Positions 1 to 10,388 are shown, counted from the first letter of the stretch. The stretch is DNA of 64,000 bases from Knoellia koreensis (GCF_013041615.1 NZ_JABEPQ010000002.1:992001-1056000); one strand, 5' to 3'. Numbers and translations: made by a program. The notes: generated from the letters alone by a model not told the origin.

Positions 1-1750
1 CGATGTCCAGACCGCCGTAGTAGACGTTCGTGCCCTTGGCCATCGTCGCAAACCCGTCGCCACCGCCCTGCAGGAAGTTGTTGGTGACGACCCGGTAGGT
101 CTGGGTGTCGACCAACGGCTGCCCATTGACGGTCACGGCCCCGAGGGTGGTGCCGGAGTAGCTGTAGTTGAACCCGGCGTTGACCTGCAGGATCTTGCGA
201 CCGGTGCCAGCGTTGGCGCCACTCCACTGCTCGTTCAGCACCTGCTTGATCTGCGCTCCGGTGAGGTCGAGCGAGACGAGGTAGTTGTTGAACGGCTGGA
301 CCGTGAAGGCCTCCTCGAACGTGATGTCGCCGGGCGCCTCACCGTAGGGCGAGTTGGCGTACGTCAGGTCGGAGCGGATGCCGCCGGGGTTCATGAACGC
401 GATGACGGGCTTCTGGCCGTTCGTCACGACCGACGGGTCGGCGAGCTGGGCGTCGGCGATGAGGTCACCGAGCTGGGACTCACCCGCGGAGTTCTGCGTG
501 CGCGTCACGTCGGTGTTGACGTGGCCGATGACCCGGCTGGCGATGGGCTTCACCAGCTCCTTGTAGGTGTTGATGATCGAGGTCTGCGTGGGGTCCTTGG
601 GCACCTCACGCGAGACGATCATGTTGGCGCTGCTGACCGAGGTCCGCACGATGTCCTGGGTGCGACGGTCGTAGGTCAGGTTGGTGTCGGTGAACAGCCG
701 GCCGAACGACGAAGCCGAGGTGACCATGCGCTGCTGGCCCTTGGGGTCCGGGACGTTGCAGACGTAGGGCTGGTGGGTGTGGCCGGAGACGATCATGTCG
801 ATGGCCGGGTCGAGGTTCTTGGCGATCGGAAGGATCGGGCTGTCGGCCGCGAGGGTCCCGCCCTTGGCGCAGGTGTAGTCGTACGTCGGGTTGACGGTGT
901 ACGGCTTGTTGTCCGGGCCGTACCAGACCTGCTGGTTCGGGACGCCACCTTGGTGGATGAGGACGACGATCGCGTTGACGCCCTTCTTCTTCAGCTCGGG
1001 CACGAGCTTGTTGGCGGTCGTCACCTCGTCCTTGAACTCCAGCCCGGCGACACCGGCGGCGGTGACGATCGAGGGAGTGTCCTTGAGGGTCATGCCGATG
1101 AAGCCGATCTTGGCGCCCTTGACCTTCTTGATCGTGTAGGCCGGCAGGATCGTCTTGTCGGTGCCGGCGTAGTCGACGTTGGCCGCGAGGTAGTCGAAGT
1201 TCGCGCCGGTGAAGGTCTTGCCGCCGGGGCAGGAGTCCTGGTTGTTGGCGCCGGCACCGTCATCGATGCAGCCGCCGTCGGCCATGCGCTGGAGCTCCTT
1301 GTAGCCCTCGTCGAACTCGTGGTTGCCCACGGCGCTGGCGTCGAGCTTCATCGCGTTGAGCGCCTCGATGGTGGGCTCGTCGTGGAACGCGGCCGACAGG
1401 AACGGCGAGGCGCCGATGAGATCACCAGCGGCGACGGTGAGCGAGTTGGGGTGGCCCTTGCGCGCGTTCGCCAGGTTGGTGGCGAGGTACTCCGCGCCAC
1501 CCGCGTCCTTGGTCACGTCCACGGCCTTGCCCGTGGCGGGGTCGAGCCGGTGGTCGACCGTGACCCGGCCGCTGGAGCCCGACGGCGGCTCGAGGTTGCC
1601 GTGGAAGTCGTTGAAGCTCAGGAGCTGGATGTCCATCGTCGGGCCGTTCTTGGCGGCCGTGGCGGTGCCACCGGCGGTTGCGGCGACGGTCGCAGCGGCG
1701 GCTGCGACGGCCACCACGCCCACCAGCCGGCGAGTGCGTGAGTGCGTCAT
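1..1750 (-). CDS. Secreted 5'-nucleotidase / metallophosphoesterase (3' end outside window)
   Basis: Secreted two-domain 5'-nucleotidase of the UshA/YfkN type, expected to release phosphate from extracellular nucleotides. The visible 583 residues start with an Ala-rich signal peptide (about 1-35). They then show the metal-site motifs of calcineurin-like phosphoesterases: NDFHG near 47-51, GNHEFDEG near 142 and GHTHQPY near 322. The nucleotidase C-terminal domain begins near 400 and includes GGIRSDL near 457. The ATG at 1750 has AAGGA upstream. The C-terminus runs off the left edge. The gene is divergent from mshD, with about 100 bases between them. In a phosphate-scavenging neighbourhood this would feed Pst and Pit. 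The family is clear; the exact substrate is not. Confidence 0.93.
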   Translation of the reverse strand, partial: MTHSRTRRLVGVVAVAAAAATVAATAGGTATAAKNGPTMDIQLLSFNDFHGNLEPPSGSSGRVTVDHRLDPATGKAVDVTKDAGGAEYLATNLANARKGHPNSLTVAAGDLIGASPFLSAAFHDEPTIEALNAMKLDASAVGNHEFDEGYKELQRMADGGCIDDGAGANNQDSCPGGKTFTGANFDYLAANVDYAGTDKTILPAYTIKKVKGAKIGFIGMTLKDTPSIVTAAGVAGLEFKDEVTTANKLVPELKKKGVNAIVVLIHQGGVPNQQVWYGPDNKPYTVNPTYDYTCAKGGTLAADSPILPIAKNLDPAIDMIVSGHTHQPYVCNVPDPKGQQRMVTSASSFGRLFTDTNLTYDRRTQDIVRTSVSSANMIVSREVPKDPTQTSIINTYKELVKPIASRVIGHVNTDVTRTQNSAGESQLGDLIADAQLADPSVVTNGQKPVIAFMNPGGIRSDLTYANSPYGEAPGDITFEEAFTVQPFNNYLVSLDLTGAQIKQVLNEQWSGANAGTGRKILQVNAGFNYSYSGTTLGAVTVNGQPLVDTQTYRVVTNNFLQGGGDGFATMAKGTNVYYGGLDI

Positions 1751-1849
1751 GTGTGCGTCCTTGCAGGTCAGAGCCGGCCTGGCGTGGCCGGACCCGTGCA
1801 CGCTAACGGGGCGCGGGCCTTTGCGGAAGATGCATGGTGCAATGCTTCC

Positions 1850-2842
1850 GTGTCCTCACCTGACGTTCGCCCGGCCGACTCACTGACCCCGACGGAGCAG
1901 GCCGCCGTCGCTTCCCTGCAGGAACGTGCGGTCGCCGCTGATGGCGTGCGGCCGCTGTCCGAGCAGTCGGTGCTGTCGCTCACCTCCCCGCCCGGCCGGG
2001 TCAGGCACTTCCTCGGGTATGCCGCGGACGACCTCGTCGGGTACGCCCAGCTCACCGGGTCGGCCGGCGCTGGCCCGCGCGTCGGGTCCGAGGGCGACGC
2101 CGGTGAGGGCGAGGAACCACCGTCGGCCGAGCTCGTGGTGGACCCCGACACCCGGCTCGCCGGCCACGGCAGCGCCCTGCTCGCCGCCGTGCTGGACGAG
2201 GCGCCGTCGGCGCGGTTGTGGGCCCACGGCGACCTGCCGGCGGCCCGCGCCTTCGCCGAGGCCAAGGGACTCCAAGCGGTGCGCGAGCTGCACAAGATGT
2301 CGCGCGCGCTCGGGCCGGCCGACCTCGAGCCGGCCACGGTGGCCCTGCCGGAGGGCTTCACCGCACGGGCCTTCGAGCCCGGCCGTGACGAGGAGCCCTG
2401 GCTCGCCACCAACGCCTCCGCCTTCGCCCACCACGCCGAGCAGGGCCGGCTCACCCTCGAGGACCTGCACGACCGCATGAGCCAGCCGTGGTTCGACCCG
2501 ACCGGCTTCATCGTCCTCACCCACGAGTCCGACCCGGACGCCATCGCCGCCTTCCACTGGACCAAGGTCGACCCCGAGCAGGAGTCCACCCTCGAGCCGG
2601 GCAGGACGGCCGGTGAGGTCTACGTCGTCGGCGTCGACCCGGCATACCAGGGACGCGGCCTCGGCCGCCCGCTCACCGCCCTGGGGCTCGCCCACCTGGC
2701 CCGGCTGGGACTGCCCGAGGTCGTCCTCTACGTCGACGGTGACAACACGGCGGCGATACGCACCTACACGGGCCTGGGGTTTCGCAGCATCATGGTCGAT
2801 GTGATGTATTCGCGTGCCGTTCACCAGCCACTGTCAGGATGA
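1850..2842 (+). CDS. mshD: Mycothiol synthase MshD (two GNAT domains)
   Basis: Last enzyme of mycothiol synthesis: it acetylates Cys-GlcN-Ins with acetyl-CoA in the cytosol. The 330-residue protein has two GNAT repeats. The C-terminal one carries the acetyl-CoA loop [14 protein letters not shown] and the MshD-like end [20 protein letters not shown], followed by VDVMYSR. The first repeat keeps only a weak loop ([13 protein letters not shown]). I chose GTG 1850 because the protein similarity starts after it; an in-frame ATG at 1742 would add 36 unlikely residues and overlap the divergent nucleotidase start. The stop lies 4 bases before the ppk1 start, so the two are probably co-transcribed. Mycothiol is restricted to Actinobacteria. 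Confidence 0.88.
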   Translation: MSSPDVRPADSLTPTEQAAVASLQERAVAADGVRPLSEQSVLSLTSPPGRVRHFLGYAADDLVGYAQLTGSAGAGPRVGSEGDAGEGEEPPSAELVVDPDTRLAGHGSALLAAVLDEAPSARLWAHGDLPAARAFAEAKGLQAVRELHKMSRALGPADLEPATVALPEGFTARAFEPGRDEEPWLATNASAFAHHAEQGRLTLEDLHDRMSQPWFDPTGFIVLTHESDPDAIAAFHWTKVDPEQESTLEPGRTAGEVYVVGVDPAYQGRGLGRPLTALGLAHLARLGLPEVVLYVDGDNTAAIRTYTGLGFRSIMVDVMYSRAVHQPLSG

Positions 2843-2846
2843 CCCC

Positions 2847-5099
2847 ATGAGCGTGACGACCCGCACCCACGACGCGGACTCCGACGGCGCCGACCTGCCA
2901 GGTGACGTCTCGATCGCGAGCGCCCAGCCGCGCGGCGCGAACGGGCGGTTCATGCGGGTGGTGCGCCAGACCGGGGAGGACGAGGACGGCCTGCCCGCCG
3001 ACCGGTTCCTCGACCGCGAGATCTCGTGGCTGCAGTTCAACGAGCGGGTGCTCCAGCTGGCCGCCGACGAGAGCGTGCCGCTGCTCGAGCGCGCCCGGTT
3101 CCTCGCGATCTTCACGTCCAACCTCGACGAGTTCTTCATGGTGCGGGTCGCCGGGCTCAAGCGGCGCATCGCCACCGGCCTCGCCGTGCGCTCCGCCTCC
3201 GGGCTCGAGCCGCGCGAGGTGCTCGACCAGATCGCGCTGGTCGCCCACGAGCTGCAGTCGATGCAGACCACCGTCTACAAGGAGCAGGTGCAACCCGCCC
3301 TCGAGGAGGAGGGCATCAGCATCGTGCGCTGGGACGAGCTGAGCGACGACGAGCGCGCCCAGCTGTCGGAGTTCTTCGTCGACCAGGTGTTCCCGGTGCT
3401 GACCCCGCTCGCGGTCGACCCGGCCCACCCGTTCCCCTACATCTCCGGACTGTCGCTCAACCTCGCCGTCCTGCTCCTCAACCCCAAGACCGGCAAGGAG
3501 CACTTCGCGCGGGTCAAGGTGCCGCCGCTGCTGCCACGGCTGATCCACATCGAGCCCGAGGCCGGCGAGCCGGTGACCGCCGACCTGTTCGACACCCGGT
3601 TCGTGCCGCTCGAGGACGTCATCGCCGCCCACCTCGACAGCCTCTTCCCGGGCATGGAGGTGCAGGAGCACTTCACCTTCCGCGTCACCCGCAACGAGGA
3701 CCTCGAGGTCGAGGAGGACGACGCCGAGAACATCCTCAAGGCGCTGGAGAAGGAGCTGACGCGGCGCCGGTTCGGCCCGCCGGTGCGGCTCGAGGTCGAC
3801 GAGACGATGGACGACCACGTCCTCGACATGCTGGTGCGCGAGCTCGGTGTGAGCGACAGCGAGGTCTACCGCCTGCCGGCACCCCTGGACCTGCGCAGCC
3901 TCAACATCGTCGCCGACATCGAGCGGTCCGACCTGCACTACCCGCCGTTCCGCGGCCAGACCCACCCCGACCTGGCACCGGCCGAGAGCTCCAAGGCCGC
4001 CGAGGTCATCCCCGTCATCCGCGACAAGGACGTGCTGCTGCAGCACCCCTACGACTCGTTCTCCACCTCGGTGCAGGCGTTCATCGAGCAGGCCGCCGCC
4101 GACCCGCGGGTCCAGGCGATCAAGCAGACGCTCTACCGCACCAGTGGTGACAGCCCGATCGTGGACGCGCTCATCGACGCCGCCGAGGCGGGCAAGCAGG
4201 TGCTGGCGCTGGTCGAGATCAAGGCGCGCTTCGACGAGCAGAACAACATCAGCTGGGCCCGCAAGCTCGAGCACGCCGGCGTCCACGTCGTCTACGGCAT
4301 CGTCGGCCTCAAGACGCACGCCAAGCTGTGCATGGTGGTGCGGCAGGAGCAGGACGGCACGCTGCGCCGCTACTGCCACGTCGGCACCGGCAACTACAAC
4401 GGCAAGACCGCCCGCCTCTACGAGGACTTCGGCCTGCTCACCTCCGACCCGCAGGTCGGTGAGGACGTCGCGAAGCTGTTCAACCAGCTGTCCGGGTTCG
4501 CGCCACGCAGCCGGTTCAAGCGGCTCCTGGTGGCGCCGCGGTCGGTGCGCAGCGGTCTCATCGAGCGGATCGACGCCGAGATCGCGCACTCGAAGGCCGG
4601 CAAGAAGGGTCTCGTGCAGTTCAAGGTCAACTCGATCGTCGACGAGCAGGTCATCGACGCGCTCTACCGCGCCTCGCAGGCCGGCGTCCACGTCGACCTG
4701 TGGGTGCGCGGCATCTGCGCGCTGCGTCCCGGGGTCGAGGGGCTGTCGGAGAACATCACCGTGCACTCGATCCTCGGCCGGTTCCTCGAGCACTCGCGCG
4801 TGTTCCACTTCGGTGGCGGCGGGAAGCCGGAGGTCTTCATCGGCAGCGCGGACATGATGCACCGCAACCTCGACCGCCGGGTCGAGGCCCTCGTCAGCGT
4901 CTCCGACCCGCGCCACCTCCAGCAGCTCACCGGCCTGCTCGCCAAGGGTGCGAGCGGCGACTACGCCCACTGGGACCTCGGCCCCGACGGCCGCTGGGTC
5001 CGCGTCAGCACCGCCGAGGACGGCACCCCCCTGCCCGACCTGCAGAGCACCCTCATCGAGGAGCACACCAAACGCCGGCGCAAGGCACGGCGTCGTTGA
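2847..5099 (+). CDS. ppk1: Polyphosphate kinase 1
   Basis: Reversibly makes long-chain polyphosphate from ATP. The 750-residue length is normal for PPK1. Domains in order: N-terminal helical domain ([29 protein letters not shown]), middle domain, and two phospholipase-D-like C-terminal domains. The catalytic histidine motif [11 protein letters not shown] is near residue 490, and the second PLD-like motif ([11 protein letters not shown]) follows. The ATG at 2847 lies 4 bases after the mshD stop; a GTG at 2814 would overlap mshD. The next gene overlaps the stop codon (TTGA), as in mycobacteria, where ppk1 and mutT1 are neighbours. With pst and pit nearby this points to active phosphate storage. 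Confidence 0.96.
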   Translation: MSVTTRTHDADSDGADLPGDVSIASAQPRGANGRFMRVVRQTGEDEDGLPADRFLDREISWLQFNERVLQLAADESVPLLERARFLAIFTSNLDEFFMVRVAGLKRRIATGLAVRSASGLEPREVLDQIALVAHELQSMQTTVYKEQVQPALEEEGISIVRWDELSDDERAQLSEFFVDQVFPVLTPLAVDPAHPFPYISGLSLNLAVLLLNPKTGKEHFARVKVPPLLPRLIHIEPEAGEPVTADLFDTRFVPLEDVIAAHLDSLFPGMEVQEHFTFRVTRNEDLEVEEDDAENILKALEKELTRRRFGPPVRLEVDETMDDHVLDMLVRELGVSDSEVYRLPAPLDLRSLNIVADIERSDLHYPPFRGQTHPDLAPAESSKAAEVIPVIRDKDVLLQHPYDSFSTSVQAFIEQAAADPRVQAIKQTLYRTSGDSPIVDALIDAAEAGKQVLALVEIKARFDEQNNISWARKLEHAGVHVVYGIVGLKTHAKLCMVVRQEQDGTLRRYCHVGTGNYNGKTARLYEDFGLLTSDPQVGEDVAKLFNQLSGFAPRSRFKRLLVAPRSVRSGLIERIDAEIAHSKAGKKGLVQFKVNSIVDEQVIDALYRASQAGVHVDLWVRGICALRPGVEGLSENITVHSILGRFLEHSRVFHFGGGGKPEVFIGSADMMHRNLDRRVEALVSVSDPRHLQQLTGLLAKGASGDYAHWDLGPDGRWVRVSTAEDGTPLPDLQSTLIEEHTKRRRKARRR

Positions 5100-6046
5100 G
5101 GACGCCCATCCCCGCCGCGGGGACCGTCCCGTGGCGCCGCCGTCGTGGCCAGCTCGAGGTCGGCCTCGTGCACCGGCCGAAGTACGACGACTGGTCCTGG
5201 GCCAAGGGCAAGCTCGACCCGGGCGAGGAGTGGGCGGTCGCGGCCGTCCGCGAGACGCTGGAGGAGACCGCGCTACCGGTCGGGCTCGGCCGCCCGCTCC
5301 CGACGGCGGAGTACACCGTGCTCGACGGCTCGGGCCGGCCCGCGACCAAGGAAGTCCGCTACTGGGCCGCCGAGGCGACTGCGCCGGCGGGCAAGCTCAC
5401 CAACGAGATCGACGAGGTGGTCTGGCTCGACGTCGTCAGCGCCTCCGACCGCCTCGACTACGCCCGCGACCGGGAGCAGCTGCGGGCGCTCGTGCGTGCC
5501 GACAAGGCCGGCACCCTGACCACCTGGCCGCTCGTGGTCGTCCGCCACGCCCACGCGGTCGGCCGATCCGCCTGGGACGACGACGACCGGCTGCGCCCCC
5601 TCGACCAGGCGGGGCGCGAACGCGCCGACGCCCTCGTGCCGCTGCTCGCGGCATACGGCATCTCGCGTCTCGTCAGCTCGCCCTCGGTGCGGTGCACCGA
5701 CACGGTGCGCCCCTATGCCGCCCACAGGTCCCTGCCCGTGCGCACCAAGGACGGGCTCAGCGAGGAGGGGTATGCCGCGGACGCGGCACGCGCGGCCCGT
5801 CACCTCGAGCGGCTGCTCGAGCGCGGGGTGCCCGCGGTGCTGTGCAGCCACGGACCGGTGCTGCCCGACGTGCTCGGTCGGCTGCGGCACCTCGTCGACC
5901 GCTGCGAGCCGGGGGCGGGCGTCACGACCGAGCAGCTCTGGATGGCGCAGAAGGACAAGATGTCCAAGGGTGAGGCGCTGGTGGCGCACCTGGTCGGCAC
6001 CGGCGCCCAGGCCCGCGTGGTGGCGGTGGAGCGGCACCATCCGTGA
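5096..6046 (+). CDS. mutT1: MutT1-like Nudix hydrolase fused to histidine phosphatase
   Basis: Two-domain protein of the mycobacterial MutT1 type, which removes oxidised guanine nucleotides (8-oxo-dGTP/GTP) and may also act on dinucleoside polyphosphates. Residues about 1-140 are the Nudix domain, with a Nudix box running from [16 protein letters not shown] to LEETAL. The usual glycine after the glutamate pair is Thr-Ala here. Residues about 145-316 are a histidine-phosphatase domain with VRHAHA and a late CSHGPVLP. No ATG or GTG fits near the start; TTG 5096 overlaps the ppk1 stop by TTGA, which implies translational coupling. The ppk1 neighbour supports the MutT1 assignment. Confidence 0.85.
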   Translation: MRTPIPAAGTVPWRRRRGQLEVGLVHRPKYDDWSWAKGKLDPGEEWAVAAVRETLEETALPVGLGRPLPTAEYTVLDGSGRPATKEVRYWAAEATAPAGKLTNEIDEVVWLDVVSASDRLDYARDREQLRALVRADKAGTLTTWPLVVVRHAHAVGRSAWDDDDRLRPLDQAGRERADALVPLLAAYGISRLVSSPSVRCTDTVRPYAAHRSLPVRTKDGLSEEGYAADAARAARHLERLLERGVPAVLCSHGPVLPDVLGRLRHLVDRCEPGAGVTTEQLWMAQKDKMSKGEALVAHLVGTGAQARVVAVERHHP

Positions 6047-6129
6047 GTGCCGCCTGACCGTTCGCTGACCGGCCGTTCACCCGGCGCTCGACCCCGGGTC
6101 GAGCGGGCGCCGCCCAATGTCTGGGTGGT

Positions 6130-6151
6130 GTTCACCGTCCGTTCACCCACG
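6130..6151 (+). promoter_or_regulatory. PHO-box-like direct repeat upstream of pstS
   Basis: Two adjacent 11-base units, GTTCACCGTCC and GTTCACCCACG, match the actinobacterial PhoP operator pattern of 11-nt direct repeats starting GTTCACC. Similar single units lie upstream at 6060 (GTTCGCTGACC) and 6075 (GTTCACCCGGC). They sit about 95-115 bases before the pstS start, where PhoP activation would be expected. PhoP control is inferred from the pattern. Confidence 0.7.
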
Positions 6152-6243
6152 ACGGGCCGCCGCGTCACCCTCCCTCCCTACTTTCGCTGTGGTCGGGCAC
6201 TCACGCCCGCCCAAGACTTCCATTGTGGAGAGGTTTGAACACC

Positions 6244-7383
6244 GTGAAGATCCAGCGTCTCGGCCTCGTGGCCAGCGTCGCCCTGGTCGGCTCCCTCGCG
6301 CTGAGCGCTTGCGGCTCCGACAACAACGCGTCCGGCAGCGGCTCGTCGGACACCGCCTCGGGCTCGTCCTCGAACGCCTCGGCTGCCGACTGCGGCCCCG
6401 ACGGCGGCGGCACCCTGAACGCTGAGGGCTCCTCGGCCCAGAAGAACGCCATCGAGGAGGCCATCTCCAGCTTCCAGGACAAGTGCTCGGGCACGACCGT
6501 CAACTACAACCCGAGCGGTTCGGGTGCCGGCATCAAGCAGTTCATTGCCGGCCAGGTCGACTTCGCCGGGTCGGACTCGGCGCTCAAGAAGACCGAGAAG
6601 GACGGCAAGATCGAGGCCGACGAGGCTGCGAAGTACTGCGGCTCGCCCGCCTGGAACCTGCCGATGGTGACCGGCCCGATCGCCGTGGCCTACAACGTCA
6701 AGGGGGTCGACAAGCTCGTCCTCACCCCTGAGGTCACCGCCAACATCTTCAACGGCAAGATCACCACCTGGAACGACCCGGCCATCGCCAAGGTCAACTC
6801 CGGTGTCACCCTGCCGAGCCAGCCGATCAAGGTCTTCTTCCGCTCCGACGAGTCGGGCACCACCGAGAACTTCACCAAGTACCTCAAGGCCGCCGCGCCC
6901 AACGCGTGGACCGCCGAGCCGGGCAAGGCCTGGACCGGCAAGGGCGAGGGCAAGCAGAAGTCCGACGGTGTCGCGGGTGCCGTGAAGTCCACCGAGGGTG
7001 GCATCACCTACGCCGAGTGGTCCTACGCCAAGGACAACAGCCTGGGCATCGCCCAGATCGACAACGGTGCGGGCCCGGTCGAGCTGACCGGTGACTCGGT
7101 CGGCAAGGCCGTCGCGGCCGCGAAGCCGGACGGCGAGGGCAACGACCTGCGCCTCAAGCTCGACTACGCGACCAAGGAGGCCGGCGCCTACCCGATCCTC
7201 CTCGTCACCTACGAGATCGTCTGCTCCAAGGGCAAGGACGCGAAGAAGGCCGAGCTGACCAAGGCCTTCCTCAAGCACTTCGCCTCCGAGGAGACCCAGA
7301 AGTCCCTCGAGGAGATCGGCTACGCGCCGCTCCCCGCCGAGGTGCAGGCCAAGGTCGAGACCGCCATCGGCGCCCTCTCCTGA
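6244..7383 (+). CDS. pstS: Phosphate ABC transporter substrate-binding lipoprotein PstS
   Basis: Captures inorganic phosphate outside the membrane and passes it to PstCA. The 379-residue protein starts with a lipoprotein signal, LALSAC with the lipidated Cys at 23, then a Ser/Gly-rich linker. The body has PstS motifs such as LNAEGSSAQ, YNPSGSGAGIKQFIAGQVDFAGSD (read as two blocks) and FFRSDESGTTENFTKYL. I chose GTG 6244 because GGAGAGG at 6227-6233 is 10 bases upstream; a TTG at 6235 is too close to that site. It is first of pstSCAB, behind a PHO-box-like repeat, and is separated from pstC by a strong palindrome. Confidence 0.96.
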   Translation: MKIQRLGLVASVALVGSLALSACGSDNNASGSGSSDTASGSSSNASAADCGPDGGGTLNAEGSSAQKNAIEEAISSFQDKCSGTTVNYNPSGSGAGIKQFIAGQVDFAGSDSALKKTEKDGKIEADEAAKYCGSPAWNLPMVTGPIAVAYNVKGVDKLVLTPEVTANIFNGKITTWNDPAIAKVNSGVTLPSQPIKVFFRSDESGTTENFTKYLKAAAPNAWTAEPGKAWTGKGEGKQKSDGVAGAVKSTEGGITYAEWSYAKDNSLGIAQIDNGAGPVELTGDSVGKAVAAAKPDGEGNDLRLKLDYATKEAGAYPILLVTYEIVCSKGKDAKKAELTKAFLKHFASEETQKSLEEIGYAPLPAEVQAKVETAIGALS

Positions 7384-7409
7384 CCGTCGCCTGACTGACG
7401 CAGCACCTC

Positions 7410-7446
7410 GTATGCCGCGGGGCTGGGACCCAGCCCCGCGGCATAC
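7410..7446. terminator. Perfect 18-bp-arm palindrome between pstS and pstC
   Basis: GTATGCCGCGGGGCTGGG (7410-7427) and its exact reverse complement (7429-7446) are separated by a single base, giving a very stable hairpin 27 bases after the pstS stop. No T-run follows. It most likely works as a partial terminator or as a 3' stabiliser of pstS mRNA, so that the binding protein is made in excess over the membrane subunits. That role is inferred from position. Confidence 0.7.
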
Positions 7447-7500
7447 GCACTCCCCCAGGTTTGAACCCACATCCCATCCCACACCCCTGAGGCATCCCAC

Positions 7501-8508
7501 GTGTCAACCGTGACCGGCGTCTCCGTCGCCGACACCCCAGGCCCCGACGACCGCGGCCCCCAGGGCGACCGCGCCAGCACCGGCCGCGCCGGGGACCGCG
7601 TCTTCAGCGGTCTCGCGACCGGGTCCGGTGCCCTGGTGATCGCCCTGGTCACCCTCGTCGGCGTGTTCCTGCTGTGGCAGGCCATCCCGGCCATCGCCGA
7701 CGACAAGGACAACTTCTTCCTGTCGCGCGCCTGGGACGTCAACGACACCAGCAACCTGCGGTTCGGCATCGTCGAGCTGCTCTGGACCACGGTCGTCGCC
7801 TCGACCATTGCGATGCTGATCGCGGTGCCGGTCGGCGTGTGCGTCGCGCTGTTCATCACGCAGTACTCACCGCGCTGGCTCGCCCGGCCGGCCGCGAGCC
7901 TGGTCGACCTGCTCGCCGCGGTGCCGTCGATCATCTACGGCTTCTGGGGAATCAAGACGTTCGGGCCGAAGTACCAGCCGTTCCAGGACTTCCTGCTCGA
8001 CAAGCTCGGGTGGTTCCCGCTGTTCTCCAAGACCTCGGTCAGCGGCACCGGCACGATCCTGTTCATCGGCATCGTCCTGGCCATCATGATCCTGCCGATC
8101 GTCACCGCCCTGTCCCGCGAGGTCTTCGCGCAGACGCCCGTGGCGCACAAGGAGGGCGCGCTCGCGCTCGGCGCCACCAAGTGGGAGATGATCCGCACCG
8201 CGGTGCTGCCGTTCGGACGGCCCGGCGTCATCTCCGCCGCAATGCTCGCGCTCGGGCGCGCGCTCGGTGAGACCATCGCCGTCACCATCATCGTCTCGGC
8301 GCTCGCACCGGGGACCAAGTGGTCCTGGTCGCTCCTCAACGGTGGTGAGACGTTTGCGTCGCGGATCGCCAACAATGCCCAGGAGTTCGACTCGCCCGCC
8401 AAGACCGGCGCCTTCATCGCCGCCGGCCTGGTGCTGTTCGTCCTGACCTTCGTCGTCAACGCCATCGCCCGCATCGTCATCGAGCGCAGGAAGGCGTTCA
8501 CCGAATGA
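7501..8508 (+). CDS. pstC: Phosphate ABC transporter permease PstC
   Basis: One of the two membrane permeases of the high-affinity phosphate transporter. The 335 residues comprise a hydrophilic N-tail (about 1-45), a first membrane helix (ALVIALVTLVGVFLLWQAIP), a periplasmic segment, then the core of membrane helices. The ABC-contact EAA-like loop is HKEGALALGATKWEMI, and later GRALGETIAVT is typical of PstC. GTG 7501 has GAGG about 10 bases upstream. The stop overlaps the pstA start by ATGA, so the two permeases are translationally coupled. Confidence 0.95.
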   Translation: MSTVTGVSVADTPGPDDRGPQGDRASTGRAGDRVFSGLATGSGALVIALVTLVGVFLLWQAIPAIADDKDNFFLSRAWDVNDTSNLRFGIVELLWTTVVASTIAMLIAVPVGVCVALFITQYSPRWLARPAASLVDLLAAVPSIIYGFWGIKTFGPKYQPFQDFLLDKLGWFPLFSKTSVSGTGTILFIGIVLAIMILPIVTALSREVFAQTPVAHKEGALALGATKWEMIRTAVLPFGRPGVISAAMLALGRALGETIAVTIIVSALAPGTKWSWSLLNGGETFASRIANNAQEFDSPAKTGAFIAAGLVLFVLTFVVNAIARIVIERRKAFTE

Positions 8509-9503
8509 GCAGCAACACGGTCCGCATGACCGATGTGGCCATCGTCGACGAGCCGCGCTCGACCAAGCCGGCCGGCGCCACCGACGGGCCGGCCACGGCC
8601 GACTCCGGCGGCTCGGGCGGGCGACGGTCGCCGAGCCCGGTCTTCGGGCACCCGGCGCGCGCCCGCGAGGTGAAGGACCACCTGGCCCGGGTCGTGATGT
8701 GGCTGGCGTTCCTGTTGGCCCTGGTGCCGCTGGTCTGGATCCTGTGGACCGTGCTCTCCCAGGGCTACCACCTGCTGCTGCAGTCGGAGTGGTGGACCAA
8801 CTCCCAGAAGGGGATCACGTCGCGGCGCGAAGGCGGGGGCGCCGTGCACGCGATCCAGGGGACGCTCATCCAGGGACTCACGACGGCGGTCATCTCGGTG
8901 CCGATCGGCGTGATGACGGCGATCTACCTGGTCGAGTACGGCCGCGGGAAGTTCGCCAAGGCCGTGTCGTTCATGGTGGACATCCTCACCGGTATCCCCT
9001 CGATCGTCGCCGGCCTGTTCATCTATGCCGTGTGGGTGACCACGCTGGGCCTGCAGCGGGTGGGCTTCGCCGTCTGCCTGGCCCTCGTGATGCTCATGGT
9101 GCCGGTGATCGTGCGCTCCACCGAGGAGATGCTCAAGCTGGTGCCCAACGAGCTGCGCGAGGCGTCCTACGCCCTCGGGGTTCCCAAGTGGAAGACGATC
9201 ATGAAGGTCGTCCTCCCGACGGCGTTCTCGGGCATCGTCACCGGCGTCCTGCTCGGCCTCGCCCGCGTCATGGGTGAGACGGCACCGCTGCTGATCCTCG
9301 GGCCCTACACCAAGGCCATCGCCACCGACCTGTTCGGCGGGTACATGGCGACCCTGCCCACGATGATCAACCAGGACCGCAGCGAGAGCCTCCAGCCCGC
9401 CGTCGACCGGGTCTGGGCCGCCGCGCTCACGCTGATCCTGCTGGTCCTGCTCCTCAACATCGCTGGCCGGGTCGTCGCCCGGTTCGGCTCCGTCCGCAAG
9501 TAG
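8505..9503 (+). CDS. pstA: Phosphate ABC transporter permease PstA
   Basis: Second membrane permease, partner of PstC. The 332 residues have a long hydrophilic N-terminus (about 1-60), then a helix (VVMWLAFLLALVPLVWILW), and the permease core with LVEYGRGKFAKAV, GIPSIVAGLFIYA, and the coupling loop LREASYALGVPKWKTI. LARVMGETAPLLIL is the PstA signature corresponding to that in PstC. The ATG overlaps the pstC stop by four bases. About 90 bases separate it from pstB. Confidence 0.95.
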   Translation: MSSNTVRMTDVAIVDEPRSTKPAGATDGPATADSGGSGGRRSPSPVFGHPARAREVKDHLARVVMWLAFLLALVPLVWILWTVLSQGYHLLLQSEWWTNSQKGITSRREGGGAVHAIQGTLIQGLTTAVISVPIGVMTAIYLVEYGRGKFAKAVSFMVDILTGIPSIVAGLFIYAVWVTTLGLQRVGFAVCLALVMLMVPVIVRSTEEMLKLVPNELREASYALGVPKWKTIMKVVLPTAFSGIVTGVLLGLARVMGETAPLLILGPYTKAIATDLFGGYMATLPTMINQDRSESLQPAVDRVWAAALTLILLVLLLNIAGRVVARFGSVRK

Positions 9504-9592
9504 CCGGCCACGCGGCATACCTGCCCCTCATCCCCGCCGACATCCCCAGCGAACATCCCACGCACGAAACCCAGTAAGGACGAATCCCACTC

Positions 9593-10369
9593 ATGGCCAA
9601 GCGAATCGACGTCAGTGACCTGAACGTCTACTACGGCTCCTTCAAGGCCGTCGAAGGCGTGACGATGACGGTCGAGCCCCGGTCGGTGACGGCGTTCATC
9701 GGCCCGTCGGGCTGCGGCAAGTCGACCTTCCTGCGCACCCTGAACCGCATGCACGAGGTGATCCCCGGCGGGCGCGTCGAGGGCAAGGTCATGCTCGACG
9801 ACCAGGATCTCTACGGCTCGGGCGTCGACCCGGTGGCGGTGCGGCGGACCGTGGGCATGGTGTTCCAGCGGCCCAACCCGTTCCCGACGATGTCGATCTA
9901 CGACAACGTGGCGGCCGGGCTGAAGCTCAACGGCATCAAGGGCAAGAAGAAGCTCGACGAGGTCGTGGAGAAGTCGCTGCACGGCGCGAACCTGTGGAAC
10001 GAGGTCAAGGACCGGCTGAACAAGCCCGGCGCGGGGCTCTCGGGCGGTCAGCAGCAGCGGCTGTGCATCGCGCGGGCGATCGCGGTCGAGCCGCAGGTGC
10101 TGCTGATGGACGAGCCGTGCTCGGCGCTGGACCCGATCTCGACGCTGGCGATCGAGGACCTGATCTCCGAGCTCAAGAGCAAGTACACGATCGTGATCGT
10201 CACGCACAACATGCAGCAGGCGGCGCGGGTGTCGGACCAGACGGCGTTCTTCAACCTCGCGGCGACCGGCAAGCCCGGCAAGCTGATCGAGATCGCCGAC
10301 ACCCAGAAGATCTTCAGCAACCCCAGCGTCAAGGCCACCGAGGACTACATCAGCGGCCGCTTCGGCTGA
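9593..10369 (+). CDS. pstB: Phosphate ABC transporter ATPase PstB
   Basis: ATPase that powers PstSCA. The 258 residues show Walker [10 protein letters not shown] near 38, the PstB-typical Q-loop region [19 protein letters not shown], signature LSGGQQQRL, Walker [14 protein letters not shown], and the switch histidine in [13 protein letters not shown]. The length is normal. AAGGA precedes the ATG. No phoU follows; instead the operon ends in REP-like repeats and an opposite-strand gene. A PhoU-like DUF47 protein is encoded 2.5 kb further on. Confidence 0.97.
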   Translation: MAKRIDVSDLNVYYGSFKAVEGVTMTVEPRSVTAFIGPSGCGKSTFLRTLNRMHEVIPGGRVEGKVMLDDQDLYGSGVDPVAVRRTVGMVFQRPNPFPTMSIYDNVAAGLKLNGIKGKKKLDEVVEKSLHGANLWNEVKDRLNKPGAGLSGGQQQRLCIARAIAVEPQVLLMDEPCSALDPISTLAIEDLISELKSKYTIVIVTHNMQQAARVSDQTAFFNLAATGKPGKLIEIADTQKIFSNPSVKATEDYISGRFG

Positions 10370-10388
10370 CCCTCCGCTCCCCTCCCGC

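Noticed and set aside
521-1741. 406-codon plus-strand ORF over the nucleotidase
   Set aside because: Shadow of the minus-strand nucleotidase, which has a signal peptide and all metal-site motifs.
2790-5066. Very long ORF antisense to ppk1 (758 codons)
   Set aside because: Typical high-GC shadow of ppk1; Arg/Val/Leu-rich composition without motifs, while the sense strand is a clear PPK1.
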